This document shows positions 26,630 through 35,664 of a DNA stretch of 64,000 nucleotides, piece by piece (position 1 is the stretch's first letter; each line of letters begins with the position of its first letter). The stretch covers positions 69,292-133,291 of the forward strand of contig DFIX01000003.1 of NCBI GenBank assembly GCA_002371495.1. The letters are read 5' to 3'. Source of the stretch: Eggerthellaceae bacterium UBA3686 (GTDB lineage: Bacteria; Actinomycetota; Coriobacteriia; Coriobacteriales; Eggerthellaceae). Below the pieces are notes generated by a model that saw only the letters and a list, made by a program, of their open reading frames with translations, was not told the origin of the DNA and did not search any database. Position numbers and translations under genes: made by a program.

Positions 26630-28459
26630 ATGGCACAATCATCTTCACATAACGGGCACCATGACCCGACCCGTATTAGGAATTTTTCCGTCATAGCCCA
26701 TATCGACCACGGCAAATCTACGCTCTCGGATCGAATCCTCGAGCAAACCGGCACCGTATCAGAACGCGATATGCAAGACCAGCTCCTCGACACGATGGAC
26801 ATCGAGCGCGAGCGCGGCATCACCATCAAGAGCCAAGCAGTGCGCGTCAACTATACCGCCGACGATGGCGAGACTTACGAATTCAACCTTATCGACACTC
26901 CGGGCCACGTCGACTTTACCTACGAGGTCTCGCGCAGCCTCGCTGCTTGCGAGGGCGCCGTACTCGTCGTCGACGCGACGCAAGGCGTCGAGGCGCAAAC
27001 GGTCGCTAACGCCATGATGGCCATGAACGCCAACCTCGAGATCATCCCGCTCATAAACAAAATCGACCTTCCGGCCTCAGACCCCGACCGCGCACGCGAA
27101 CAGATCGAAGACGGCCTCGCCATACCGGCCGACGATGCCATACTCTGTTCGGCGAAAACAGGCGTGGGCGTGCACGACCTGCTCGAGGCCGTCGTCTACA
27201 ACATCCCGGCGCCCGAAGGCGATGCCGATGCGCCCTTGCGCGCACTCATCTTCGACTCGTACTTCGATCCCTACCGCGGCGTCGTCGCGCTTATACGCGT
27301 CGTCGATGGCAGCGTAAAGAAGGGCGACATAATTTACATGATGGCTGCAGGCACCGAGGCGCTCGTCGAGGAAGTCGGCGCACGCAAACCGGCCGAGATT
27401 GCGCTTCCCGACCTTTCGGTCGGTGACGTCGGCTACCTGGTCACCGGCCTGAAAGACGTCGCCCAGGTGAAGGTCGGCGATACGCTGACGCTCAAGTCCC
27501 GCAAGGCCACCGAGCCGCTCCCAGGCTATCGTGACGTCAAGCCGATGGTCTTCACGGGCCTGTTCCCCATCGAAGGAGACCAATACGAACCGCTTAAGGA
27601 GGCGCTCGAGAAGCTCGCGCTCAACGACCCGGCTCTCGTCTGGGAACCCGAGACTTCACATGCGCTCGGCTTCGGCTTCCGCGTGGGCTTTTTGGGCTTG
27701 CTACATATGGAAGTCATCGAAGAGCGCCTCGAGCGCGAATTTGGGCTCAACCTGCTCGCAACTGCGCCGTCAGTCGAGTACCACGCCTTTAAGAAGAACG
27801 GCGATATGGTCTCGCTTCACTCGCCGCAGGAAATGCCGGACCCCTCAGAACTCGACCGTATCGAGGAGCCGTACCTGAAGGTCAAGATCTTGGTTCCGCC
27901 CGACTACGTCGGCGCCGTCATGGATCTGACCACATCCAGGCGTGGCAACTTCGTCAATATGAACTACCTTTCGACTACAACGGTCGAAGTCATCTGGGAA
28001 ATGCCACTTTCCGAGATGATTTTGGACTATTTCGATCGCCTTAAGTCATCGACAAAGGGCTACGCATCGCTCGACTACGAGATGGCTGGCTACCGACCGA
28101 GCAAGCTCGTAAAGCTCGACATTCTGCTCGCAGGCAAGCCGGTCGATGCGCTGTCGTTCATCGTGCACTCCGACAACGCCTACGATCGAGGCCGCATACT
28201 CGCTTCTAAGCTGAAGGAAATCATTCCGCGCCAGATGTTCGAGGTGCCCATCCAAGCGGCCGTCGGAGGACGCGTGCTCGCTCGCACAACCGTTAAAGCC
28301 AAGCGCAAAGACGTCTTGGCAAAATGCTACGGCGGCGATATCACGCGCAAACGCAAGCTGCTCGAGAAGCAGAAAGAGGGCAAGAAGCGCATGAAGGCTA
28401 TAGGCTCTGTCGAGGTGCCCCAAGAAGCCTTCATGGCCATCCTCAAGGTCGACGACTAG
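26630..28459 (+). CDS. lepA: Elongation factor 4 (LepA)
   Basis: Ribosome-associated GTPase that acts in translation elongation and 30S maturation. The G1 motif AHIDHGKST, G2/G3 region DTPGHVDF and G4 NKID are intact. Domains II, III, V and the LepA-specific C-terminal domain (ILAGKPVDALSFIVH, KRKLLEKQKEGKKRMK) follow. It is 609 aa from ATG 26630; an in-frame ATG at 26600 is possible and neither has a strong ribosome binding site. lepA and dusB are 18 nt apart and form an operon. LepA next to hemW and rpsT is a frequent order in Gram-positive bacteria. Confidence 0.95.
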   Translation: MAQSSSHNGHHDPTRIRNFSVIAHIDHGKSTLSDRILEQTGTVSERDMQDQLLDTMDIERERGITIKSQAVRVNYTADDGETYEFNLIDTPGHVDFTYEVSRSLAACEGAVLVVDATQGVEAQTVANAMMAMNANLEIIPLINKIDLPASDPDRAREQIEDGLAIPADDAILCSAKTGVGVHDLLEAVVYNIPAPEGDADAPLRALIFDSYFDPYRGVVALIRVVDGSVKKGDIIYMMAAGTEALVEEVGARKPAEIALPDLSVGDVGYLVTGLKDVAQVKVGDTLTLKSRKATEPLPGYRDVKPMVFTGLFPIEGDQYEPLKEALEKLALNDPALVWEPETSHALGFGFRVGFLGLLHMEVIEERLEREFGLNLLATAPSVEYHAFKKNGDMVSLHSPQEMPDPSELDRIEEPYLKVKILVPPDYVGAVMDLTTSRRGNFVNMNYLSTTTVEVIWEMPLSEMILDYFDRLKSSTKGYASLDYEMAGYRPSKLVKLDILLAGKPVDALSFIVHSDNAYDRGRILASKLKEIIPRQMFEVPIQAAVGGRVLARTTVKAKRKDVLAKCYGGDITRKRKLLEKQKEGKKRMKAIGSVEVPQEAFMAILKVDD

Positions 28460-28477
28460 CGAACAAGGCTAACTAAC

Positions 28478-29440
28478 TTGGAGGGTCTGTTCGGAAAATA
28501 CCGCGTGATTCTTGCTCCCATGGCGGGCGTTAGCGACATCGCGTTCAGGACGGTCTGCCGCGAAATGGGCGCTGACTTGACCTTTACCGAAATGGTGTCA
28601 GCAAAGGGACTCTCGTACGCAAACGAGAAGACGCGTCATCTTCTGGACCTTGCCGAGGGGGAAGAGCGCGTTGGCGTGCAGCTGTTCGGCCACGAGCCCG
28701 ACACCATGGCCTCGCAGGCCTCATGGGTTCAGGAGATGCTCGGCAATTCCCTAGCCTACCTTGACATAAACATGGGATGCCCCGCCCGCAAGATTGTTTC
28801 GAAGGGTGACGGATCGGCGCTTATGAAGGACCCCGAACTTGCTGCGAGAATAGTTGCAAAGGTAAAGGAAGCATCGACCTGCAGAGTCACCGCCAAGTTC
28901 AGACGTGGATGGGCGCTCGGCGACGAGACCTGCGTCGAGTTTGCCAAGCGCATCGAACAGGCGGGAGCTGATGCGGTATGCGTGCATGGCCGTTTCGCCG
29001 AGCAGCTGTACCGCGGAAATGCCGAATGGGAAAGCATCGCCCGCGTAAAATCCGCCATTAGCATCCCGGTTGTCGGAAACGGCGATATTATCGACGGCGC
29101 ATCAGCTCGTGCAATGGCCGAGCAAACGGGCTGCGACGCAATCATGATTGCTCGTGGCGCCGAAGGAAACCCGTGGATCTTTGCGCAAGCAAAGGCGGCG
29201 CTCAGCGGCATCGACGAACCCCCTGCCCCGGATGCTTCCGATCGGATCGGCATGGCGCGTCGCCACGCCCGACTATTGAACGAGCGCGAAGGCCGAAACA
29301 TAGTTCGCATGCGCAAGCATGCCTGCTGGTATGTAGCCGGCCTGCCTGGCGCCTCGAAAGCCCGCGCCCTGTTCAACGCCTGCTCTTCCCTCGAAGAATT
29401 CGAAACCGTCTTCGACCAACTCGAGTCCCACTGTCTCTAG
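28478..29440 (+). CDS. dusB: tRNA-dihydrouridine synthase (DusB type)
   Basis: FMN enzyme that reduces uridines in the tRNA D-loop. It is 320 aa. Diagnostic segments are APMAGVSDIAFR, TEMVSAKGL, INMGCPARKIVSKGDGSAL with the catalytic Cys, and the FMN-phosphate site GNGDI...IARGAEGNPW. The start is a TTG at 28478 with AAGG upstream; this is the only start that gives a complete N-terminal strand (LFGKYRVILAPM). It follows lepA by 18 nt and ends 22 nt before paired-hairpin copy 2, which lies between it and the convergent holA. Confidence 0.93.
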   Translation: MEGLFGKYRVILAPMAGVSDIAFRTVCREMGADLTFTEMVSAKGLSYANEKTRHLLDLAEGEERVGVQLFGHEPDTMASQASWVQEMLGNSLAYLDINMGCPARKIVSKGDGSALMKDPELAARIVAKVKEASTCRVTAKFRRGWALGDETCVEFAKRIEQAGADAVCVHGRFAEQLYRGNAEWESIARVKSAISIPVVGNGDIIDGASARAMAEQTGCDAIMIARGAEGNPWIFAQAKAALSGIDEPPAPDASDRIGMARRHARLLNEREGRNIVRMRKHACWYVAGLPGASKARALFNACSSLEEFETVFDQLESHCL

Positions 29441-29744
29441 CGGCCCCTATACCGTCCCAACGCGCTTGCGCAAGCAGTGGCGCGCTCCTGCTTGGCTTCG
29501 GCTAAACCTATATGTATTTTGGAATAATGTGCCTGCAGAATCGCCGGAGTCACGCCACTGCTTGCGCAAGCGCTTCGTTATTACCAGTGTGCCATTCCCA
29601 ACTGCTTAGCAATGGAGCGTTCTCGCATACGGGGGCGTGACTCCGGCGATTCTGCAGGCACTGTTCCTGAAATACACTTTGGTTTAGCCGAAGCCAAGCC
29701 GGAGCGCGGCCCCATCTGCGGAAATGCGGTGGGACTAGATGCAC
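29441..29744. other. Intergenic region filled by paired-hairpin element copy 2
   Basis: The 304 nt between the convergent stops of dusB and holA contain the element at 29462-29728 and almost nothing else. There is no other terminator for either gene, which suggests that the hairpins serve that role. Confidence 0.7.
29462..29728. repeat. Paired-hairpin element, copy 2
   Basis: Hairpin A: left arm 29462-29490, tip 29491-29543 (53 nt), right arm 29544-29573; arms share GCGCTTGCGCAAGCAGTGGC as a perfect 20-bp run. Spacer of 44 nt. Hairpin B: left arm 29618-29646, tip 29647-29698 (52 nt), right arm 29699-29728; this stem is the most decayed of the six, with several mismatches beyond GGGG. Tip A has drifted in its middle (GGAATAATGTGCC where others read GGAACAGTGCC); tip B keeps the consensus. 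The two tips are inverted relative to each other, as in copies 1 and 3. Confidence 0.88.
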
Positions 29745-30716
29745 CTATCGACGGCGGGCGGTGACCTCAACTACCCAGGTTATGAAGGTGGCTTCGGGGT
29801 CCGAGCCGCTCTTCATAGCGCGTTCGCAGTCGCGGGCGCTGGTGAAAGCCTGGCGGAGTTCCTGAGGCGTGAAGTTGCGTGACCAGGCCGTATGGTTCTT
29901 CACGCGCCAATCAGGCACCTTCAGGGTTTGCGCGAGCATACGGGATTCGCCCCTGTGCGCAAGCGATTGGGCGCAGCAGAGCTCGCGCAGGCGGTTCGTG
30001 CACATGGCAAGAAGCGAATACGGAGACGACGAGGTAAGAAGCGGCAGCAGGCGCAGGCATTCCGCCACGTTTCGGCGCGAGAACGCATCGACGAACTCCC
30101 AGGGTTTTGCCTCGTTCGTCTGGGCAACGAGGCTTTCGACCTCTCGGTCCGAAACCGGGTCGTTTCCTTTGTGGGCCAACGCGAGCTTCCTGAGCTCGGT
30201 GTCGAGCCTAACCGTATCTTCGCCAACGAGCTCGATGAGCTTCTCGGAAGCGCGTTCGGTGAGCGTGAAACCGTGACCAACGGCCATGGATCGCAGCGCC
30301 TTGGCCAGCTCGAAGCGCTTCATGGGCGCGCAATCTATGACGGCGCCCTTGCCGATTGCGGCAATTGCCTTGTAGAGCTTGGTATTCTTCGCAAGCTTCT
30401 CGGCCGAGAACAACAGCACGGTCGAATCTGACGGAGCTGCAAGGTATGCGCATACGACCTCGGAATCCTGCTTGCCGAGCTTTTCGGCATGATTGACCTC
30501 GACAAGGCGAACAGGGCTCGCAAACGGAAGCGTGTTGCACGATATGGCGATATCCGAGCCGCTTGCGTTCGTAGCGTCGAACACATCGTGGTTGAATTCC
30601 AAATCGCCCATCGAAGCCACGCGCTTGCGCAGGCGCTCGATGACGGTCCGGCGCTTGAGTTCGTCTTCCCCAACGGCAATATAAGCCGGGAGCAATGTCT
30701 GTTCCTTGTTTGCCAT
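29745..30716 (-). CDS. holA: DNA polymerase III subunit delta
   Basis: Clamp-loader subunit that opens the beta sliding clamp. It is 323 aa from ATG 30716, with AAA+-like domains I-II and the C-terminal collar domain. The N-terminal LLPAYIAVGEDELKRR and the later EFVDAFSRRNVAECLRLL are family-like; no functional P-loop is expected. An alternative start at ATG 30767 overlaps the comEC stop (TGATG) and would add 17 residues; coupling makes it possible, but family length favours 30716. The holA-comEC-comEA order is common in Gram-positive bacteria. Confidence 0.88.
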   Translation of the reverse strand: MANKEQTLLPAYIAVGEDELKRRTVIERLRKRVASMGDLEFNHDVFDATNASGSDIAISCNTLPFASPVRLVEVNHAEKLGKQDSEVVCAYLAAPSDSTVLLFSAEKLAKNTKLYKAIAAIGKGAVIDCAPMKRFELAKALRSMAVGHGFTLTERASEKLIELVGEDTVRLDTELRKLALAHKGNDPVSDREVESLVAQTNEAKPWEFVDAFSRRNVAECLRLLPLLTSSSPYSLLAMCTNRLRELCCAQSLAHRGESRMLAQTLKVPDWRVKNHTAWSRNFTPQELRQAFTSARDCERAMKSGSDPEATFITWVVEVTARRR

Positions 30717-30766
30717 GCGCCTATTGTACAGCACGCTTGCACAACCACAATTCGCTCGTACACTCA

Positions 30767-33082
30767 TCACAACGGCCGCATGATTACCTTCGGCCCGCGA
30801 AGTTCGAGCTGTACTCCGCCGTCTTTGTCGGTGCGAAGGATCTTGCAGCCCCTCGACTCGAGCATATCGATGATCTTTTTGGTCGGGTGCCCGTATCGGT
30901 TGCCTTCTCCTACGCCAATCAGCGCAATCGAGGGATCCAGGAACTCGAGCTGTTGTTCTGTCATAGCGTTCTTCGAACCATGATGCCCGACTTTCAGAAT
31001 ATTGATCCGCCCTACCCCCTTTTCGGTTATGACCGACTCGAGCTGGTCGATTTCGGCATCGCCGGTGAAGAGCATGCGCGTTTCCGGCAGCGTATCACCG
31101 TCGGCGTCGTACGAAACGTCGAGCATGATGCTGTCGGCATTCCCCGCGTTGTCTGCAAGCAGGTGCGGCCATAGCACTTCGCAGGTGAAAGCCCCCACGG
31201 CAAACTCATCGCCTGCAGAAACGTACCTGATGCTACGTGCCGTCCGGCTCGCCTCTTCGTAGAGGCGCCTGCACGAGGCATCTGAGCTCGCTTCGACCCC
31301 CTCGGCGACAATCGCCAGATCCACCAAAACACCTTTCCTCAGGGCATCGAGCGAACCCATATGATCATCGTCCGCATGGGTAAGCAGCACGGCATCTAGA
31401 TGCGACACGCGCGCTTTGGCTAGTTGCGAAAGAAGATCCCGGTCCTGGTTTCCGGTGTCGATGAGAAGCGTCTGCCCTTTGCTCATCAGCAGGAAGGCAT
31501 CGCCTTGGCCGACATCGAGCATGAAGAGACACTCGGATTGCGCGGGGGTGCCTACGATGAAGGCGCCCGCGAAAGCAATGCAAAGGGCGGTTAACATGAC
31601 ATGCGGCTTTACGCAGACAAGCTTGTCCCAAAACACCCATACCAACAGGGCGGCAAGGAAAGATGCGACAAGGCCTGCAACCGTGTCGATGCTGAACGGT
31701 ATCGAAGAATACGGTATGGACGCGAGAACGTTCACGACAAGAATCAGTAAGCGGGCCGCCCCTTCGGCTGCAGCCATCAGAAGCTGAGCAAAAGGAGCGC
31801 CGACTACCGCGGAAAGGCTTGCTGTCAGGCCGAGTCCGCAGCACAGCGTGAACAAAGGCGCACAAACTACGTTTGCCACGGGAGACACGATCGGCAAAAG
31901 GCTAAACAGGGAGCACGCGTAAAGCTGCGAAGCGAGGCACGCCGCAGCCGTCATGGCAATAGACGCGCACAACGTTTGGATGCACCCTCCCGTAGCACGC
32001 TCGAGCATGCGTTCGAACAAAGGACAGAAAAGCACTATGCCCGCTGTGGATAGGGCGGAGAGCACAAGCGATGCAGAAACAGATGCATAGGGAGCCTGCG
32101 CGATAATCACGACGAGCCCTACGCCCAGGGCGTTGAGCGACGAAGGTCGGCGCCTCCCAAGAAGCGACAGGACGCCGACGGACGACATGATTGCTGCCCT
32201 GATGCACGAAACAGGGGCGCCGGCGATGATGGTGTAGGCAACCATGAGGGCAATGAGCAGCGCAATAGAAGCCCTTTTGGGCACTTTCAGCAATTGCAGC
32301 AGCGACATTGCAAATCCGGTTACGATCACGAGATGCGCACCCGATACGGCAACAAGATGGGCTAATCCGCACGTTTGAAAGTCGCCGTAGGCGGCATCCT
32401 GTTGCATTGCCGGCCGGTATCCGCATATTATCGCCTGCAAGAGCGCGCACTCGCCGCTTTCGCCCGACAGGCTTCGAATAGCTTCGGCCCTGATCCGGCG
32501 AATGGGCTGAATCGGCGTGTTTCTTTCAAACGACTCATTGGCCTTGACCTTGATTCTGCAGTTGATGCCTTGGTTCCAATAGCTTGCACGGCCCGAATCC
32601 GAAAGTGCCTCGACCGAACCTGATGCCAGCGCGTGTTCGCCGCACAAGTAACTTGTCCCTTTTGGAAAGAGCGCAAGGGCGCGCAAGCTCCGACCGCCTG
32701 AAAGCTCGACCCGCACGATGGCAGATGACCCAAATTTCCCGTCGGCGCAATCTGACTCGAATTCAATTACGGACCTGCTTAAAAGAGCACCCACTGAAGC
32801 ATCCGTATCCGCATGAATATGCGCGGCACAACATGCGCCGAGGCACAGACCCAACAGAGCTCCGCCCACTGCCATCGCGTTATTTGGCTTTCCTAATCCG
32901 ACAAGCGCAATGCAGCTTACTCCCGCCGCCCCTCCTGCAATTGCGCCAAGCATCGCGCAGCGTCCGGATGATAGGGACTCGCACACCGTGTAAGCTATCG
33001 CGCAGAGCAGCCACAGCAGCATCGCAAACATAAATACCGGGGTTAATCCCGGCCTGCGCGGCTCGGAACGCAGATCCTTCAT
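30767..33082 (-). CDS. comEC: ComEC/Rec2 DNA uptake channel
   Basis: Membrane channel that passes one DNA strand into the cytoplasm during transformation. It is 771 aa. It has N-terminal membrane helices, an extracytoplasmic OB-like region, the Competence domain with many helices (about 230-500), and a C-terminal metallo-beta-lactamase domain with DVGQGDAFLL, THADDDHMG, TGDAE and GHHGSKN. All parts are intact. comEA lies 3 nt upstream and holA overlaps downstream. No pilus or ComG gene is in the window, so competence itself is not shown. Confidence 0.94.
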   Translation of the reverse strand: MKDLRSEPRRPGLTPVFMFAMLLWLLCAIAYTVCESLSSGRCAMLGAIAGGAAGVSCIALVGLGKPNNAMAVGGALLGLCLGACCAAHIHADTDASVGALLSRSVIEFESDCADGKFGSSAIVRVELSGGRSLRALALFPKGTSYLCGEHALASGSVEALSDSGRASYWNQGINCRIKVKANESFERNTPIQPIRRIRAEAIRSLSGESGECALLQAIICGYRPAMQQDAAYGDFQTCGLAHLVAVSGAHLVIVTGFAMSLLQLLKVPKRASIALLIALMVAYTIIAGAPVSCIRAAIMSSVGVLSLLGRRRPSSLNALGVGLVVIIAQAPYASVSASLVLSALSTAGIVLFCPLFERMLERATGGCIQTLCASIAMTAAACLASQLYACSLFSLLPIVSPVANVVCAPLFTLCCGLGLTASLSAVVGAPFAQLLMAAAEGAARLLILVVNVLASIPYSSIPFSIDTVAGLVASFLAALLVWVFWDKLVCVKPHVMLTALCIAFAGAFIVGTPAQSECLFMLDVGQGDAFLLMSKGQTLLIDTGNQDRDLLSQLAKARVSHLDAVLLTHADDDHMGSLDALRKGVLVDLAIVAEGVEASSDASCRRLYEEASRTARSIRYVSAGDEFAVGAFTCEVLWPHLLADNAGNADSIMLDVSYDADGDTLPETRMLFTGDAEIDQLESVITEKGVGRINILKVGHHGSKNAMTEQQLEFLDPSIALIGVGEGNRYGHPTKKIIDMLESRGCKILRTDKDGGVQLELRGPKVIMRPL

Positions 33083-33085
33083 GCG

Positions 33086-33793
33086 TCAGACGCAGATGAG
33101 CTCAGCAATCGACGCGAACTTCTTCTCGCCGATTCCAGTAACTCGCATAAGATCATCCGGCGTCGAGAATGGACCGTTTGCATCCCGGTCGGCGATGATC
33201 TTGCTTGCAGTCGACGGACCGATTCCGGGGAGCGATTCAAGCTCTTCTTGGGTTGCACTGTTTATGTTGACGAGCCCCGAAACCCCCGACGTCGAGCTTG
33301 CCCTATTTGATGCTTGAGCTTGAGCGTTAAAATTCCCCGCAGAATCGGCTTCGGCTTTCGACATAACATGAAGCTGTTCCCCATCGTTGAGCTTGCGGGC
33401 GAGATTGACGGATTCGGCGACGCCGTCTTCGCGGATGCCTCCCGCAGCTTTAATCGCATCCGCAACGCGAGAACCCTCGCTAAGTTCGACGAGACCCGGA
33501 TTGGCAACAGCCCCCGAAACGTGTACGAATATCGTAGCCGCGTTATCTGATCCAGCGGCCTTCGCGCTGGCTTCAGGCGCATCTTGACCGTTTTCAGCCG
33601 CTGGAGCTGCATCCGAGCTAGCCTCTTTGCCGTGCTCGATCGTAATCTCGGTGGCGGTGGCAGTGTCGATGAAGAACCGGCCGGCAAATACTGCCACCAT
33701 GACGAATAACGCCGCCAGGCCTACGAGTGCTGGCTTGCTCGCGTTTACGAGGCCGAGCTTGGCTTTTAATGTTTCGAATAATGTCAGGTCCAT
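33086..33793 (-). CDS. comEA: ComEA-type DNA-binding membrane protein
   Basis: DNA receptor that binds incoming DNA outside the membrane. From ATG 33793 it is 235 aa: a short cytoplasmic start, one membrane helix (ALVGLAALFVMVAVFAG, about 22-40), an Ala/Glu/Asp-rich linker, an SLBB domain (IFVHVSGAVANPGLVELSEG), a variable linker and the C-terminal helix-hairpin-helix pair (VNINSATQEELESLPGIG, STPDDLMRVTGIG). The start is behind GAGGGA; upstream in-frame codons lack a site. It is directly upstream of comEC. Confidence 0.92.
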   Translation of the reverse strand: MDLTLFETLKAKLGLVNASKPALVGLAALFVMVAVFAGRFFIDTATATEITIEHGKEASSDAAPAAENGQDAPEASAKAAGSDNAATIFVHVSGAVANPGLVELSEGSRVADAIKAAGGIREDGVAESVNLARKLNDGEQLHVMSKAEADSAGNFNAQAQASNRASSTSGVSGLVNINSATQEELESLPGIGPSTASKIIADRDANGPFSTPDDLMRVTGIGEKKFASIAELICV

Positions 33794-34145
33794 GTTCTCG
33801 TCCCTCGCGTTTCCGACGGCAATGAAACTATACGCACGAGACGTTTCCCGACAGGCCGGGTTTATTCGCCGCTTAGCTCCCCCGAAAACAACCCGCACAG
33901 TAGCGCTTGCACTATCTGGAACGGCTGTCATTACGTGCTTTCTTACCCGCGGGACCCAAGGTATCTACCCGCATTACTTCACAATCTTGCGCGATATACC
34001 ACATGTTTGTGAGTGTGTTGAATTTAGCAAGCTCATGAAGACCATGCTTCGATATTTCGCGATACGAATAAGTCCCGCCTCCAAAGTGGAAAAGCGGGAC
34101 TTCGGTTTTCAACAGCTGTTGATTCGCGATGTTCTGGCGTTTGGG
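33794..34145. other. 352-nt intergenic region between thiI and comEA
   Basis: Holds the thiI terminator (34070-34102) at one end and must hold the comEA-comEC-holA promoter at the other. A TATAGT box on the minus strand near 33835 is the best -10 candidate but has no convincing -35. No gene is supported. Confidence 0.5.
34070..34102. terminator. Terminator after thiI
   Basis: AAGTCCCGC (34070-34078) and GCGGGACTT (34094-34102) are perfect 9-bp arms with a 15-nt loop, 44 nt beyond the thiI stop. The T-content after the stem is low on the minus strand. Confidence 0.7.
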
Positions 34146-35390
34146 CTAAGCTTTCGCAGGGTCATCGGACTCTTGAACGGCGCGCTTGCGTGGCTTATAC
34201 GATGGGCAAGCGTAATCGTGGGGCTCTGCTGCGTCTGCAAGCTCTCGTACCCATTCGTCAATCGGGTACGCTGATTCGGCCTCGAGCACTTCTGCAAGCT
34301 TCGCATGCGTCTCGGGATTTCGCGGCATGAACAGCGTGCAGCAGTCGGGCGCATCCTGCGACGATATCTCGAACGTGCCCAAACGCTGTGCGTCTTCTAT
34401 TATCTGCAGCTTGTCAGTGCCGATAAGGGGTCTGAACACGGGCAGTTCCACCGCATTGTCAGTTGCACGAATGTTATCGAGCGTCTGCGACGCGACCTGG
34501 CCCAAGCTCTCGCCTGTCACGAGTGCGCCCGCATGTTCGCGTCGGGCAATCTCTTCGGCAACCTTGAACATCAACCTTCGGTACAAGATCACGCGAAGCG
34601 AAGGAGGCGCCATGAGCGCAATTTCTTTTTGATAATCGCCGAGCGGGACTACGTAAACGCGGGCTATGCAGCCCGTCTTCTCGAGCACGTGCGCGATGTC
34701 GTCTACCAGATACTCGCTCGTATCAGATGTCTGGGGGCGGCCTGAGAAGTGCACGCCAATGCAGACCGCGCCACGCCGTGCAAGACGCCAGAGGGCGACC
34801 GGGCTGTCGATCCCGCTTGATAGCAGGCTCACGACGTGTCCCGAGCTTCCGACCGGCAATCCGCCGATACCCCGCTCGCTTCGTGCATAGATGTACGAAG
34901 CGTTCTGCACGACCTCGACCGTTACCGTGATGTCAGGATCTTTCATCTTGACCTTTTTGTCAGGGTTAGCCTGGCAAAGCACAGCTCCGATAATCTGATT
35001 CATCTGCATCGAATCGGTTTCGAAATCGGTATGGTTGCGCCTCGCGTGGACTTTGAAGCTTTGGAAATCGCCGCATTCAGCCAAGGCGTTTACGGCAACT
35101 TGGCCCATGATTTCCAGCTCGCGTTCGCATTTGAAGCCGCACGACACGCGCGCGACACCCGGCACGTCGCGCACGATATGCGCGACCTCGAGCGCACGCT
35201 CGAACGTCGTGCCTTCCTTCAAGAAGACGCATAGGCGCCCCGAAATACGGTGTATCGTGACAACCGGATAACCGTCAAGAAGCGCCTCGACGTTCTTGAC
35301 GAGACGCTTCTCGAATACGGAGCGATTACGGCCCTTCAGGCCGATTTCGTGATAGTGGATCAGGCAGACCCGCTGATGAAGCTCCTGCAT
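34146..35390 (-). CDS. thiI: tRNA 4-thiouridine synthase ThiI
   Basis: Adenylates U8 of tRNA and transfers sulfur to make 4-thiouridine; also linked to thiamine synthesis in some species. It is 414 aa with an N-terminal ferredoxin-like domain, THUMP (about 60-165) and the PP-loop ATPase domain. The PP-loop reads SSGIDSPVA instead of the usual SGGIDSPVA. There is no rhodanese domain, so sulfur would come from a cysteine desulfurase directly, as in Bacillus. The tail has MPRNPETHAKL. It lies 6 nt downstream of rpoZ in the series mihF, gmk, rpoZ, thiI. Confidence 0.93.
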   Translation of the reverse strand: MQELHQRVCLIHYHEIGLKGRNRSVFEKRLVKNVEALLDGYPVVTIHRISGRLCVFLKEGTTFERALEVAHIVRDVPGVARVSCGFKCERELEIMGQVAVNALAECGDFQSFKVHARRNHTDFETDSMQMNQIIGAVLCQANPDKKVKMKDPDITVTVEVVQNASYIYARSERGIGGLPVGSSGHVVSLLSSGIDSPVALWRLARRGAVCIGVHFSGRPQTSDTSEYLVDDIAHVLEKTGCIARVYVVPLGDYQKEIALMAPPSLRVILYRRLMFKVAEEIARREHAGALVTGESLGQVASQTLDNIRATDNAVELPVFRPLIGTDKLQIIEDAQRLGTFEISSQDAPDCCTLFMPRNPETHAKLAEVLEAESAYPIDEWVRELADAAEPHDYACPSYKPRKRAVQESDDPAKA

Positions 35391-35396
35391 AAGCTC

Positions 35397-35657
35397 TTAG
35401 TGGTTTTTGGCGTCGATCGACTCGGGGTCGTACGATACGTCGTCACGTGCGATCTCGTTGAATGCGATCGAGAGCGGCTTCTTGTCAGAAGCGCGCGCTA
35501 TCTCGACCGCCGTCTGCATCTGAATGGCTCGATCGCGCTGACCGCGCAACATGTCGTTAATGTCATGCGCGCGCTTGCTCGCAAGCGAGCACAGCAGGAA
35601 TCGGTCGTTATCGGTTTTCTCGAGTAGGACGTCGATTTTCGGTTCGATGATGCTCAT
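35397..35657 (-). CDS. rpoZ: RNA polymerase subunit omega
   Basis: Small assembly subunit of RNA polymerase. The start at ATG 35657 behind AGGGGTG gives 86 aa. The core SIIEPKIDVLLEKTDNDRF, LASKRAHDINDML and the ARDDVSYDPES end fit omega of Actinobacteria. The frame remains open 13 codons upstream, but this overlaps the gmk stop region and has no site. The gene lies 7 nt after gmk, an arrangement conserved from Actinobacteria to Firmicutes. Confidence 0.93.
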   Translation of the reverse strand: MSIIEPKIDVLLEKTDNDRFLLCSLASKRAHDINDMLRGQRDRAIQMQTAVEIARASDKKPLSIAFNEIARDDVSYDPESIDAKNH

Positions 35658-35664
35658 AACACCC

